Position numbers and translations under genes: made by a program. A model generated the notes under the pieces. That model was given only the letters and a program-made list of their open reading frames with translations. It did not search any database and had not been told where the DNA came from. This document shows positions 13,055 to 26,850 of a stretch of 64,000 bases of DNA, in pieces (position 1 is the first letter of the stretch; every line of letters begins with the position of its first letter). The stretch lies in assembly GCA_028673005.1 (NCBI GenBank), contig CM054113.1, forward strand, positions 41,730,117 through 41,794,116, written 5' to 3'. This DNA comes from Tanypteryx hageni (taxonomy: Eukaryota; Arthropoda; Insecta; Odonata; Petaluridae).

Positions 13055-13960
13055 AAAATGAGAAACGATAATGCAATAAGACAAGCTACGGTCGACTGCT
13101 TAAACGCGCAAAAAAGCCTAGGAAATGGATTACAGTGACTTCAGAAAGATAAAAATAACACAATAATGTTTATATAGATATTTTAATTTAAGAATCAAGA
13201 AAACGATGGAAGGAATATAATGAGGACTAGAGAGTCTGTTACATGATTCGCATGCATAAAAGTTTTCATTTGCTCACTTACAACAAAAAGATATTGTTAT
13301 TCATCATTTGCTTTTATATTTTAAAATTGTAAAGTCCGCAAAATTTTTTAAAACATTTATTTTACAATAAATCATCAGTTTACTATCATTCAAAATGAAA
13401 TTTAAAGAAAAGGTTACAATTAATTCACATAGATTAAGGAATATAAGCATAAATCATATTATAAGATAACAAAATTAAAGTAACGATAAACACAAAATAA
13501 CTTAAAGTTAGAATTATTGAAATAAAATGTAATGTATTCTCACATCCCTTTAAATCGTAAATTACGGAAAATCTCCCCGCTAAACCGTATATGTCATTGT
13601 CTCATTATTAGATGGTACATCATGTTGAAAAGTACCTCGATATGGATTTTTAAATACTTCAATTTAATTTACAAACAGCATAAAATTGTGCTATTAAAAA
13701 TCCTCAAACTAATTCATAATGTTTTAAATAAACTTTTTGGACTAAAAATTTTTGGAAATAAATCTTGCAGGAATAAATATATATCTTATGATTTTAAGGG
13801 AAATAATAACTAATTGCCATTTCATAAATTAATAGGATTGGAAAGGTGTACTCCACATCGGAGTTTTCAAATGCGTTATTTGAGATTTCATAATGTTCTC
13901 AATATTTTTCGCTCAGATCAGTATTTAACGAGAAGCAAGCGAGGTATGTTGTAAAATATA
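13055..13960. other. AT-rich stretch, no gene seen
   Basis: One of the most AT-rich parts of the window. A 93-codon ORF at 13,532-13,813 is Ile/Lys/Asn-rich, as expected by chance in such DNA. Nothing else found. Confidence 0.5.
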
Positions 13961-14545
13961 TGTAGGTTTTCATGTAAAGTAGTCGTATTTGTTGTTCGAT
14001 TTTAACCAAAATTGGAATCGGTCTACCAAATACCAAATTTCATCAAAATACGTCAAGCGGTTCCAGAGTTGAAACAATGCAACATTGTAAACTATTTGTA
14101 GGTCAAGTAAAGTGGTCGTGATTGTTGTCCAATTTGAACCAAAATTTGAATCGGTCGACCTATTTTAGCAAAACTTCCTAATACCAAATTTCATCAAAAT
14201 ACGTCTATCGGTCCCCGAGTTGAAACAAAGGAACATTGCGAACTACATGTAGGTCTTCACGTAAAATTGTCATAATTGTTGTCCGATTTTAACTAAAATT
14301 GGAATCGGTAGACCAATTTCAGCAAAACTCTCCAATACCAAAGTTCATCAAAATACATACAGCGGTTTCCAAGTTGAAACAAAGGAACATTGTAGGTCTT
14401 CGTGAAAACTGGCTGTCGTTGTTGCTCGATTTTAACCAAAATTGGAACCTGAGGACCAATTTTAGTAAAACACCACAATACCAAATTTTATCAAATATGT
14501 CCAGCGGTTCCCGAGTTTAAAGATTTGTACGGACGGAAACGACCT
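13961..14545 (+). repeat. Four-unit tandem array, units of about 136-151 bp
   Basis: Units begin with TGTAGGT at 13,961, 14,097, 14,248 and 14,391. Each contains the same ordered phrases: (T/G)TTGTT/GTTGTC, 'taaccaaaattggaatcgg', 'gacca(a)ttt.agcaaaac', 'aataccaaatttcatcaaaata' and a 'agcggtt.cc.agtt' block. They end with 'gaaacaaaggaacattg'. The last unit runs into an 'acggacgg' tail at 14,529-14,536. The unit lengths are not multiples of three and frames are interrupted, so this is not a repeated protein. Ribosome or RNA functions are not implied. Confidence 0.85.
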
Positions 14546-16500
14546 CCCATACATGAGTTCACTTCGTGCAAAGAATGCATAAAAAAATTCGTCTTAACTT
14601 AGGCCAGAATTTATCTTCAACAAACGTAACTTCTAGTGCTTAAAACATTTTTGAACGAATGGAGGCGCTATGCTGTGAATTCCAAGTTCGTTCTATTATA
14701 TTCAATCAATCTCTATGCTAATGAATACAAAATAGCAGATATGAAACGTCTTATTAAATCAATTAGTTGGTATTTACTTTGAAAAGGTACTATTTATGTG
14801 TTTGCCGATTTGATGAGCTCTTAGCTATATTGGGAAATGCAAGAAGAGATAAATTAACAACGGACGGATATTACGAAAATTAAACATTACGGAAGAGAAA
14901 AAGAAAATAAAATACACACATGACATAGAAGTTCTCATGAATACGAATGTAGATAATCGTTCATATTAACGCTAAATAAATCGTACTTTGTTTATATTCG
15001 TTGCTACGAATGACAATAATAGTTTGTTTATAGTTACTGCTAAAATAAAAGTTCTGGCGAGTTATGAATGCATTGTTTTATTAATCTTTCAAATAAGACC
15101 ACGTACAATTAATCGTTCTTTTTAGGTAAACATATAATGTAACCAGGGTATGTAAACAATAACGTTCCGATCTCTGATTGGCTGGCCAGTCAACCAATAA
15201 AAAACCTGCCAAAAAGTTCGCCGACGATTACGGTAATATAATATAAGATAAAATAAAGATATGCTTAGCGTTTAGCTTGATGAGAAATTAAAAAATTAAT
15301 TGAGAATTCAAAGGTGCGTGGAGGGATGGCGTCAATAAATATAGGAGGAAGTATAAGCAGCTGAATAAAAGAATCAATTAACCGATAAAAGGAGAATGAT
15401 AAAAGAGAAGGATAAAAGGCGAGCGAAGAAAGGAATAAAACAATGGAGGGAAGAATTGCAGTGCAAATTACATAAGGCGGTTTTTTCACCGACTGCTATC
15501 GTTCCATCGAAGTAAAGAATCGCAGATGCGATGTATTGTTGGTTGCCTGCATTTTAGCAGCATGTACTTTTAGCGATGTTTTTTCCGATTACTTCCCAGA
15601 ATATGATCCTAGATCCACCTAATTTATACTATGTGTAGCACAAAATGTAAAACTAACTATCCTGATATTTAAGCGTTTGTAACTTACGTCATTTTATTTA
15701 ATTATTCGGTACACGGACATACGGACGGATGAACCGAATGTATAAGCAATTTTTTTCAGAAAAAAGCGCAAAAGATTGAAAATGCACTCACTGATGAAAG
15801 CACCCCAGAGTCAACCATATAGTGCTTTGAGAAAAATGCAAAGGAAGTCATCAAGTAAGATTGCGGCTCGAGAGAGCTATACAAACGAAGAGGAAATACG
15901 AAGGGCATAACAGAAATTTTGCGGAGGAAAAAAACGCCATCAAAAGGAGAAAATATGGAAATGATTGAGAGAAAAATAAATTCACCAACAAGCACACATT
16001 ACAAAGTGAATATGATAAATCGTTGCATAGACAATGGTGCCATCACGTGCACTGATATCGCGGAGATAAAGAAAGAAACATGTCTTTATAGGAGAGGTTG
16101 GGGACAAATAGCCTCTTCTTCCAGGTAACCATTTTTAGATTTGTTTACATCTAAATAATACAGATTGTATACGTTTCGGTAATATAGAATAGAATGAAAT
16201 TTATAATAAATACACTAAATTCCGAATTAAAGAAAAAACATTTGGACATCACGTCATTAAAGAAATATTACAGATTGAAAGCATTGCACTCCCATTAAAA
16301 TATATGCATATTATAGGAAAACAATGAGTTAAATGAAGAATAGCATGAAGTGATCACTTTGGATTGAACAGCATATCAAATATTTCTTTAGAATTAACAA
16401 TTTTAACTGACACAATAGAAATTAGACTACAGAGGGTGATTACACGTTGTTCCTATAGCGTGCAAAATTTAAATATATTCGAAAAGTATTGCGCCATAAG
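14546..16500. other. Mostly featureless, with a repeat tail and a CCAAT pair
   Basis: No gene found. At 15,711-15,730 there is an isolated 'acacggacatacggacgg' tail like those ending the arrays at 14.5 and 51.2 kb, so 15,500-15,730 may be the relic of a single related unit. At 15,177-15,197, ATTGG, the palindrome CTGGCCAG and CCAAT lie together, forming opposed CCAAT boxes. No TATA box or Inr is convincingly placed next to them. Confidence 0.45.
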
Positions 16501-17225
16501 TTATTACTTTGCAGGAGAAAAGGAAAGCGAGTTTGAGAGGAAGGCAAAATGAAAGCGAAGGGAAAAACAGAGTTTGGGTAACGGGGGAAAGAAAAAGAGG
16601 GCGGTGTTCTGGGGAGGCAAGATTTCAATGACCCATCTCATGCGCGAGTCCATGGGGGCTAGAGAAGGAGAACGGAACAAGATGGGGACGCGAGATAACA
16701 GAGGGAGAAAGAAACGAAGGGAAAAGGAAGGAAGAAGGAAGGGATGGAAAGGAACGAGAGGCAAACTTAACGGTGAGAAATGAGAGAAAACGAGGGCTTG
16801 TCGGAGAGTTATTTTTACCCGTAATAATGCACCGCTTCGTTTCTTTATTTTGCCTTGCAAGACATCGATAGCGGGCGATGAAAAATGACTGGAGACACGA
16901 AACTCTGTGTACGCGACGGCGGTTTAAAAATATTACCGGGTTGCTCAAATTTTTCCCCTTGAATTCGCCAAAGATGAAATGCTGCCCGACCTTCAAGCTA
17001 CCAAGACATCTACAAGTGTGGAAAGTAAGTTAAGGAGATTCCCGAGTGTTCGAAAGTTTGACGAGAAGGGAAAGCGACAAGGGACGAGGGTGAAGAGTAG
17101 AAGAGAGCAAAGAGAGAGTGTGTACGTGAAGAGTGAGAACTTTGGCCTGAAGAGAGGGAGACAGCGAAGGAAAGAAAATGAGAAATGCACAAAAGTAGAA
17201 GAGAGATGTAGGGAGGAGTAAAAGA
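16501..17225 (+). repeat. Purine-rich tracts
   Basis: Purine-rich blocks at about 16,510-16,620, 16,660-16,790 and 17,040-17,220 are separated by a mixed segment. The many overlapping ORFs (up to 123 codons, minus strand) are low complexity and are not supported as genes. Confidence 0.75.
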
Positions 17226-20150
17226 AAGTTTAATCCAAGCTGAAGAGGTTGCCATAGTAGCAGGAATAAAAAGGGAAAGAGATGGAAAAGGTTCTTCTTT
17301 TTGAGGTCACAGGGTTGAGGAAAAGGTATGAGATTGAAACGAGCCTTGTCTGGTGTTTAAGTGATCGATGAGTTGACAAGTAAGGGACGTAGAGTTTAAA
17401 TATCGCGGTTTCTAAACAGTTAAGAGTGAAGAGAGAAAAGCGTTGGATAGAAAGCATCAAGGAGACGATGATGAAGATAACGGCATTCAGAGAATTAAAT
17501 ATTAAGTCATTCGGAATAAATCTGAAAATTTTCACGATCAGTGTCGTTTTTTAATAAAAACCAAGAGCTTTAGAACAAATGATTTTAAAACAAAAATTAC
17601 ACAAAATAAAAGTGGCAAAAAATTCAACATTAACTACAATAAACTGGACGATTAATGATCTGAAAATTACGGGCAGTTTAAATACCTTGCGTAACCAACA
17701 TGCATGGAAAATTATAAAACGAAACCAAAAACCTCCCTTTTATCTCATATCCTTCTAATACAAACAATAAATATCCTAAAAATATAAAAGAAATAATAAA
17801 ATACACGAATATTATCGGATCCCTGAAATGTATTTCTTGATAATTTTCCTCATTTTCTCTCTCAAGCATCAACTTCAAATACAGCAGGATACGAATTTTT
17901 TATCCGAATACAAATCGAGAAACATTCTCATAGGGTATGATAAAAAAATTCCACAGCATACCTGAACCTTTATAAATGTAGCGGTACTACATATTCTACG
18001 CAGGGCGAATTTCTGCGCACTCAACCACTAAATAGTCCCTTCATTACTACACGACGAAGGGAAAATAAGCTTATTCCTTTGCTTCTCACGATCTTCAATC
18101 GTCACATATAGGCCACGCATAAGGTTATTCTCAGTTTCCTTCATTTTTTCGAACCTCTCCAAATATTTGAACGAATAGTGCGTTACAGAAGACAAACGAA
18201 ACCGAACGCTTCAGAAACTTCTGCCATTAAATCCTTCGTATTTTGTATACCTCATATTTTGCATACATTTACTCATCTCGACTTTTATTACAAAAGATTT
18301 AGATCGCGACCACTCCAACTCTATACAGTCAGCGAACCGTTCGGTAAGCGAGCAATTTAAAAAGGAAACCGGCGAGGATAAATATAATAATAGCGAGGCG
18401 ACGCATATCTTCGCTGCATCTAGTATTTCTCTCTCTCTCTCGGTGGCATGCGAGGTGAATTCAAAATTCAGACGCAATTGTTACGAGAGCCGTGCGGCGC
18501 ATGTGACCGGCAAGATTACAGCGCGCCCCATCGATCGATATGTATATATATTATGTAAAATACGCGGCACGGACGGTGAAGTTAAAAGATGCATTATAGT
18601 GTGTCGCGGGTTTTTTTTGGAGGAGGGGGAGGACGCACGGAGGCTGAAATAAGCTGCGCAAACATGACTCGCAAATCAACCGAGAAAAAGGTCCTTTTTT
18701 GCGAAATGCGCTGGACAGTGACCATTTCGAAGCAAACACATTTCGGAAGGATGGCGTTCCGCGGGAAAGGTGCGAGCGCGACGAAATGCGCTCTACTATA
18801 ACACATGGACCGTGTCCTCTTCCATAAAAAAATATTCGGCACTATTCGAAAACTCTCTTTATCTCTATCTCTCTCTCTCTCTCGAATAAAAGGAACGATT
18901 TCTTCAGCCGCGAAAACAAAAGGCGCTGAAAAAACATGGAATCTATGTCGAAAGCTCTCTCGTAAAGAATGTTTTCGATGTAAATAAAACCGGTTCAGAG
19001 TGTTTCGCTAAATTTACTCTTGCAAAATAATAAACATTTTGTTGGAATACTGTGGCTTTTTTCATATAACCTACGATTTTTTAAGCAATACCGATTAAGC
19101 TTATTTAAATCTAAGGTTTACTTTCGAAATAAAAAAATTCATATTAAATTTCAATCCGTTTCTCAAAGTTGAATTTGATAGAAAGTTGAAAGGTCACGCC
19201 GATAATATATAAAATTAAATTTATGCAACTAAGGTTACTCCAATTTATCCACTCTTACTATTTTGAAGAGCAATTGCAAGCAACTTAAGGTATATATCGA
19301 TTTTTAAAAACTGTTTAGGTAAAAATTGAGCATTTCCCTTAAAGTACTTAATAAGCCTAAAAGACGTAAAAGTTTTTGGAATCATTAATATGTGAATAAA
19401 TCGTTTCCATCATAGAAAAAAACAAGACCAAAAACAAAAGGCAAGTTAATACTGCAGCAACTTCAAAATAAACAACTCGAGTAATTTAAATCTTCAAATT
19501 CTCGCAAAATTAACTACAGATAATTGGCATAACATAAAAATAAGAACGGGAGCAATTATTACAATAAAAGAGGTAATTCTATGCTACCTCACATTTTGGT
19601 CTCTTTTCACACTGAAGAAATATCTTCTATCAATAAGTACGTACGCGACAAAAATTTTTAATACGTCCCGTTCAAACATTTGCCTTGGAGAAGGATTTGA
19701 AAGCACCTTCAATGCTTCTGATGGATAAATTAAACCTGTTAGGTAGCTTTCCTTTACGATTATCATTTTAATTTATTTTACAATCCTCTGTATAAAATTT
19801 CACTAAACTCAGTTCATCAAGTGAATCCCTACTTCAACAGAAGAGAGACAAACGAAACGGGCCAAACCAAATGTAACTCATAATTTAATGACATTATAAA
19901 TTCAATAATTTAAATACGGAGGCAAGATACGTTCACCACATTGGAGAGAGAAACATGAATTCAAGACTTCCACTTCCATAAAACAAAATACGAAGAAGTT
20001 GGTGGACGATAGAGGCAAGCGATCAGGGTGAAAAATAAACCAGAGAAAGCAAGAGTTTTAGGAAGAGCTAACAAAAATGGTTGTTTATTACCCCAAAAAC
20101 CTTTAAAAAAAACTCGTTACAAATTCCCCCGAGGATAAAACAAGAGAAAG
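17226..20150. other. No gene seen; short (TC)n runs
   Basis: AT-rich DNA with short (TC)n runs at about 18,429-18,440 and 18,861-18,883. The segment at 18,440-18,800 has more CpG and GC than its surroundings but gives only short unconvincing ORFs. No recognisable gene or mobile element. Confidence 0.5.
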
Positions 20151-20740
20151 CAGAAAAGACACGAGAGAGAGAGAGGGATGGAAAATATTCACCTTATCTT
20201 TTTCCCGAGAAAAAAATGTCCCAGATGAGAGGGGCACGTCAAACTACGCGTCCTCGCCTGCGGTAACGCGGATCCCGAAGAGAGTTTCAACGCCGCCATA
20301 AACGTCTGCGGACACAAGAGGCGCGAATATCCCGACCGACCAGCCCCCTTGCAGAAGCAAAAAAAAAACGAAAAACATTCCTTCCGCTCACTCGTCTTTC
20401 CCTTGAATAAACCTCCTCGTATTACACCTCACTCTTTTGCTCGCCCGACACCACTCTATCTCACCGCCTCGCCCAGCTCCACTCACTCTTTAAGGAGAAC
20501 GCTCTCTGCATATCCTCCACCTTTTGGAATCTTAGAAGCACCGTGCCTCCGGCCCCACTCACGCACTTCTTTTACACGGAGATAATAATTTGATGCGGGC
20601 GAAGGCGGAGGATGAGGGTAACATCGCTCCTTATGAGGAAAAAAGAACGTTAAAAGGGCTGGGGAAAAAAGGGTTAATGCCGGTGAAAGGGATAAGGGAA
20701 AGAGGAGACGAATGGAGAGGATAAAATTTTCTATTTTTAT
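20151..20740. repeat. (GA)n and purine-rich block before a pyrimidine tract
   Basis: A short (GA)n run at about 20,162-20,177 and a mixed C/T segment (20,390-20,570) are followed by a purine-dominated block at about 20,590-20,720. This block directly precedes the large pyrimidine tract, giving an R-to-Y strand switch. Confidence 0.65.
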
Positions 20741-21620
20741 ATCCATTCCTCTTCGTTTCTCCCTTACGTTCTCCTTTCCCTCCTCCTCCATTTCACCCTC
20801 CCTCCTCTTCGCTCTCATCCTCATATTACCCTCCCCCGTTCTCTCTCCCCTTCCCTCTCCCTCTTACTCCAACTTATCGTTCCCCTCTCTAGCTCTTCTT
20901 CTATCGCCCACATCCCTCTTTCTCCCCTTCCCGTCTATCTCCGTCCCTTTCTACCCCCGTTCTCTCCTCTCTACCTTTCTATATCCCCCTCTTCCCCTTC
21001 CCTATATTCTTGTGTCTCTCTTCTCCCTTTCCAATACCTACGTATACCTCCTCCCTTTCTCACACCTTCCCTTTCTCAACTCCCTATCAGTCCCCCTTTT
21101 CTTTCCGCCCCTCTCTTCTTCCTTTCTCTCTCTATCTGTCTACTGCCTCCATTCTATTCTTCTCTCGACCTAAAGTATATAGTAACTTCATTATCCTTAG
21201 TTATTCTCCACAAACAACTATCCGTCTCTTTTCATTTACAATGATGCTAACTAGACATTTCACTTGTGTTTTATTTTATATCGTGCATTTTTCTTTTTAT
21301 TTATTTTTTCTTCGTTTGTAATTGACAACGGGTAAGATGGAAGAAGAGACTGTCTAGCTCCAATTTCGTCCTCATAAAGACGTTTATCTATATATTTATC
21401 CCCTCTCTCTTTCTTTACCCTTCATCTCTCATTCCTAACTCCTTTCTTTCACTTCCACTCAATTCTCATTTCCTCTTATCTCTTAGTCTTCTCTTTCTCT
21501 CTTTCCCTTTGTCTCTTTCTTTTCTTTTCCAGTTATATCTCTCTTCCTCTCTTACGACATTCACTCATGTTTGCTATCCACTCCCTCCCTCTTTCCTTCC
21601 GATTCCGATTTTTATCAAGT
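20741..21620 (-). repeat. Large pyrimidine tract (purine-rich on minus strand)
   Basis: The plus strand is overwhelmingly C and T at 20,741-21,180 and again at 21,395-21,600, with words such as CCCTCTCC, TTCCCTCC and TCTCTCTC. The 153-codon ORF at 20,712-21,173 has a Ser/Leu/Phe/Pro-only composition with no domain. There is no exact repeat unit. Confidence 0.85.
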
Positions 21621-24080
21621 GGTTTTTCTTATTGAGCTACGAGCTACGTAATGGGAATTCTTCCTTCGTTACTCATTTCACTTCCTGCCGCTTAAGGAAT
21701 GGGAGAAAGTTTCTTGGTGGTTAGTAAGAGGTTGAGTGTAAAATCCTTTAATGGGATCGTTAAAGATCTTTAAATCGGTGTAAATTTCGGGAGAAGGATT
21801 TTAAAATAGACGCATAAACTCTGATGAAATAAAAATAGCTACCTTATTATTTTTATTCGGTCGGCTAGGTAAAAAATGACACTTTTCGAAAGTTTTGGGT
21901 CCTCAAGTTTTATTTGTCTCTTATTAAAGGCTCTGGATATTATTAACATGTACGTCAACACAAACACCGCGAATTAATCGCTATTTTATTTGCATCTAGG
22001 GCCCCCAAGAGCTTATGACTTAAATTTTTATAGCATGTTTAAGTGGAGTTAATAACTCCCTTATATATAACTTAAAAAGTATCGTATAGAAATTAAATTA
22101 ATTTATTAGAAAGTAAATGCATTCCCCTCTAGCCATAAAATGCCTTTTTTAGTTAAATACATCAATTAAATGAAAGCTGTACGTGATGAATTGAATGAAG
22201 AATGAAAATATTTCAATGATAATCTCTGTAAGTGTCAAAAATAAATGTTTCTTGAGTGCAAAAAATGGGGTTTCACTGATGCCGCAAATCCTTGGCGATT
22301 TTAAACTTAAGCATAACAGCATATTCAAGGATATGTATAGCAAGATATATCTCATCTACACAGCAGTTTGGTGTAATACTTTACGTGGTTTATTCATAAA
22401 TTTGATCATCACCAAAATAATACACACCGCATTTTCAGGAAAATATCGATTCATTGATTAATTTTTAATATTAATAATATATTACATTTATATAGACAAT
22501 TCTACTTATATAAGGATAAATTAAAAGCACATACAACTGCATTCGTACTGCAATACACGAAGCTTTAAACAATTGATCTACTAACTACTCGGCTCCGAAA
22601 TAGTTTTTTGTACTGTAATACCAATCTGCTGCACCAACCACACAATTTTATTTCCAAATGGAAGAAAAAAAAACATCGAAAACCGCTTCACCGTGAAGAA
22701 AATCAAATAGAGAGGGAAGGGGTCTGAGGATATGGAGAGGTTTTGTTTCTTTGTAGTTCGGTACGAACTTAAAACACCGGTAAGAGGATTTGGCCTCAGA
22801 ATCGAAAAGAGATTATTTGCGCAAGCGCAGTGTGAAGGGAGGAGGGCAGAGGGCGCTTCTGCCGATTACCCTGACCCCTGGCGGTAACCATACGGCAATT
22901 TTCGCGAGAGAACTCCTTACGTTATTTAGAGCATTCCTCCTTTTTTGAGACGAGGGGAAATAACGACTGCTCTTCCTGCGGATCGCAGATGTTGCATGTC
23001 TGAGTTTATCATCGCCAAATGCAGGAGTAAAAACAAAATAACTGATCGCATGGAGATCTAATGCTTGGTCGTACATCAGATAATATCTTTAATCGAAAAT
23101 AGCACCAAAATCTCCCATTTAGCTCATAAAAATAAGACAACCAACTATATTAGTGAATGCTGAATTGCTTCCTACTGATAGCGGTAAATATATTCACGCA
23201 CTAAATGCTGCAGCTTCTATATTTGTGTGACAGTCATCAGTGAACACTGTCAATTAGCATTTATTCAATCCATGTTGCTCTCAACAATAAATATGTATAT
23301 ATTAAGCATTTTACATGTTGATAATTTCAAAAAGTTACGTAATGGAGCAGGATGAATTTCTTTATAACAAAATAGACGTAATAAATCCCGCAATGAAAAC
23401 TAATTGCATAATTTCCAGTTAAACGTAATAAAATCAAAATAGAAATTAGTTCGCACGAGTACAGGAAAAATATATATGTTCATGTCTTGATTTTGTATTT
23501 TATATAATGATATACATATTGCTGTTCTTATGATTTTTTCGCATAAATAAAACGAATTAATTCACGGGACATTAATTTAACCTCATATAGGTAACGAATT
23601 GTGGTTCAAAGCACATCCCTGCGAATGTTGAACATTTACCTTGAGATGAAAAAACAAATCACACTCTTGGTATAAAAAGGGAACTTATAACCTTTCTCAT
23701 TCCTTTAACTATACATATAGAGAAAAACGTGACGTAAGGAAGGAATAATTTTGATTCCGGCAGTAAATAAGAAGGGCATAGGTGAGCATCGCGTCCATAA
23801 AACTACGATGAACCGTAAAACGACCCGATAAAGCTGCAAAGCGGGAACGTCAACATCAAACTCGGGTAGGAAAGTTTAAAAAATAGCGACCTCGACGAAG
23901 CGAACACGTCAATTACCAAAAAAGGTGAACGAATGGACCTCATTGCGGTTTTAAGTCAAATTTCGGTCAGGATTTCCCCTCATCGCTAAGGTTAAACTCT
24001 GTGCATAAATAACGCGGCAGAAAATCGTCCGGGGGACCATTTCAAAAGCCGCAACCGAGTGGATTACCGAGTCGAAATAT
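21621..24080. other. AT-rich stretch, no gene seen
   Basis: No protein or RNA gene recognised. At 22,818-22,829 the sequence TGCGCAAGCGCA differs at one base from the consensus for the NRF-1/Ewg transcription factor. At 23,671-23,679 there is TATAAAAAG with a TCATTC about 26 bases on, but no transcript-like structure follows. Both are weak in isolation. Confidence 0.4.
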
Positions 24081-24740
24081 AAGTGCCTTCCCTAAAGTAG
24101 CCCCCTCACATCCCTCTCCAACACCTCACCAATATCCACTCCTCCTCTCACTCCCTCCCCGAGCATTACCGCGGATTGAGAATTTCACCCTAAAAAAATA
24201 AAAATACTAAAACTAAATAAAAAAACCATTCGGGAGTGACCCCCATCAAGCGTAGTCCCATAAACACTTATCCACCTACGATCCAAAAGGATCTCTCCTC
24301 CTGCAATAGCCATCAACCACCGAAAGGGCATTAAAGTCTCCCGAACCGCTGGGGAGAGAGGGAAAAAAAAGAATACTGCAAAAGGAAGAAGAGATCTTTT
24401 GCATTTTGAAAGAGTTATCCGGAGTCGAAAATCGTCCAGGTGCCGGGCGAGGGGAGTATGGGCGAGGCGTATATGCGCGTGTGGGGAGCAGAATAACAGC
24501 AGAAGGGGCGCACGGACGGGAGGGCGGTTTCGTAATCTAGCGTTAGCAGCGAGCGAACAAAACCTCGAGACCGCAGGTCCACGTGAGTCGGCCGGACCAA
24601 TTTGGTAACCCACAAAGTGGATCCTCACGGAAGGACCATGAGGTATAAGAGAGAGAGGTGGGGAGAGGGAAGGGATAGAAGAGTGGGGAGAGAAGAGTTG
24701 AGACGGAAGGGGAGGGAGAGGGCGGTAAAAAAATAATCTG
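24081..24740. other. GC- and CpG-richer segment with a possible 5' splice site
   Basis: A C/T-rich part (24,080-24,160) is followed at about 24,420-24,600 by DNA clearly richer in G, C and CpG than the flanks. This contains CACGTG and a GTGAGT (about 24,583-24,588) that would fit a 5' splice site on the plus strand. A purine tract follows at 24,640-24,730. A non-coding first exon is possible, but I see no convincing TATA box. The 147-codon minus-strand ORF shows no domain. Confidence 0.25.
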
Positions 24741-26730
24741 ATTTTTTATGGTTCGGTGACATCGGTGGAGTAAGGAGCGTAATCCGATAAACGCTAGATT
24801 ACGCGTCATTGGAAGCGATAGAGAGTTTTTGATTTCGATCGCAGATTTTTTTATTCTAGGATTCTTTAAAATTAAAACTGACGCAATGAGAGGAAGCAAA
24901 CAATCTATGAGGTATTTAAAATGAAAAGATATTCTGAATTGCAAGGGGTACGACCTCCGAAAATCATTCCGGATATCTCACAAAAGATTAACCTTAATTC
25001 CCAATAGAAAATCGGGGAAAGATTTTTACTCCAAAGCAGAATTCAAAGATGTTCTTCCAAATGGGGTGGAGTGAATAATAAGGAATCATTTACGAATAGA
25101 GGCGTTTTCCGCAAATCAATGATCAATATGTTTCATTTTAAGGCATTGGTAAACGATAAAAATAAGATCCAGTTAAACCGTACCGCCTTATAAAGACACG
25201 ATCAAGCATCAAGCTATGAAAAAGCCTACCTCATTCTGTATTTTAAATGGTTTGCCAAGGTTTTAGAAGTTTGAGAAGGAATTACTTTAAAAAATATAGC
25301 GTTACGGGCTAAAACTTTGTGCTAACTGTTATGAATATAATAGATATGCATTTCTAATAGGTTGACATTTTTTCATCATTGCCGAAGTTAAGCAACTTCA
25401 ATTCCTTTGAAATACGGTTTTTAGCTTTTCGAAATAAAATATTACAAGACGTTAACAAGAAAATCTCACACTTTTAATTATATTGGTTATAGATATGGAA
25501 TAGTGAATCGGGTAATAAATGAGAGATAATTTTCTATCGTCCGCGGGATAACGGGAAGAAATTGAAGTGTCAAATACAGATGGGGTGTAAAGAAGATTTT
25601 GTATAGTAAATCCTTGCTATATATATTTTACTTACGGTCGATATACCTCCACTCTACCTATGATTTGGGTACATTTTCAAGAATAAAATTATTTCCAATT
25701 TATTCCGAAAATTTAGCTGCTCCAGTTATCACGTTTTCTAATCTCGAACTCCCCGGAGGCCCGGACCTCAGGTATTTTGATCCGGTACCTCTGCTCTCTC
25801 GGTGGCCCTGCCTGTACTTTTAATTATTTTTGCGCACCTAATGTCGTTTCACGATGCAAGGGGGTCACTGTAATTTCGAGGCACAACCTTCGCGAGAGGG
25901 GCGAATGAGAGACTGCATCGATGCCAAGAAAAAATAAATAGGCAAAGAAAGTATCTGAGGACGGAAACATTATTCATGCTCAGCGAAGGCGACGTAATAA
26001 CCAGGGTGAAAACTTAACGCCTCGGAAAAAAGTAGCCGCAAGCCCGATTAATGACACCAAAGAGGAGAGCATGAACCGCTGGAGTAACACCGCAGAATAA
26101 GAAAAGAGTAATTATCCCTTCGGCGTGGTGGACGTGGGCCAAGAAAGTGGAAGTTGGTTAAGTCTTCTAATGAAGTGGGAGCTAAAGGGAAGCAAGGTGA
26201 GAGGAAAGGGCGAAATGGAGAGAAAACGAGGGGTTAAGGGATGTTTCATGAATGTTCACTATGTAAAGACGCAAAAAAACGAAGTTTGCGGAGAGAAATA
26301 GAGAGGAAGAAAGACGAGAGAAGGGCGTAATACGCGATACATATTCTGAGAGCTGTGGATAAAATAAGAGAAGGAAAAATTGACGCTGCTGATCCAAAAG
26401 GAAGTAAATTTGCCGCACCACGTAATAGAGGAAAGACGTTCAAATGAGCTGCAATCTTGTGACTTTCCGTGTCTGCATTTATTAAGGTTTTCCCTTTCCA
26501 TTTAGGCTACCAAGTCTTTCCTTGAATATCACAGGGAAAAATTCCCCGCTAATGAATATATCATTATTAATATATACTCATATTAAAATTTTCAATACCA
26601 ATAACCGTCCACTGTTTTGCTATGAAGTAAGTAATTCAGAAAAAGAATTATCGAGCTCGCCTTATGGTTAAATTAAATTGACGTAGTATGTCTCTCCAAA
26701 ACACGTTTTAATATCTACCTACTAAAGATT
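24741..26730. other. No gene seen
   Basis: AT-rich, with slightly purine-skewed DNA at 26,160-26,400. Overlapping minus-strand ORFs at 26,182-26,501 are 65-80 codons long and have no recognised features. Confidence 0.5.
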
Positions 26731-26850
26731 ATTCACCAATGATGATGGCTGCTTTATAGAAAATGCGCATCTGGTTTTCCCAACTTTTATATGGCTTTTG
26801 CTGAGACATAGTTCACCAATATGAAGTGATGAATTATTCATTTTAGCCTT
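26731..26850. repeat. Diverged dispersed repeat, copy 1
   Basis: This copy aligns in direct orientation with 27,134-27,275. The shared ordered words are a TTCACCAAT/GAATTGCCAT start, GGCTGCTTTATAGA against GCCGCTTTTTAGA, AATGCGCATCTG against AATGCCTATCTG, TATGGCTTTTGC against TATGGCTTCAGC, and a TTATTCATTTT block. Stops interrupt all frames. The family is unknown. Confidence 0.5.

Noticed and set aside
13961..14545. CRISPR array
   Set aside because: Units are contiguous, about 140 bp and diverged, with no short identical repeats and spacers. The genome is eukaryotic.
20712..21173. 153-codon plus-strand ORF
   Set aside because: Lies wholly in the pyrimidine tract, and its composition is almost only Ser, Leu, Pro, Phe and Tyr.
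23671..23700. TATA promoter at 23.67 kb
   Set aside because: TATAAAAAG with a TCA nearby is expected by chance in AT-rich DNA, and nothing transcript-like follows.
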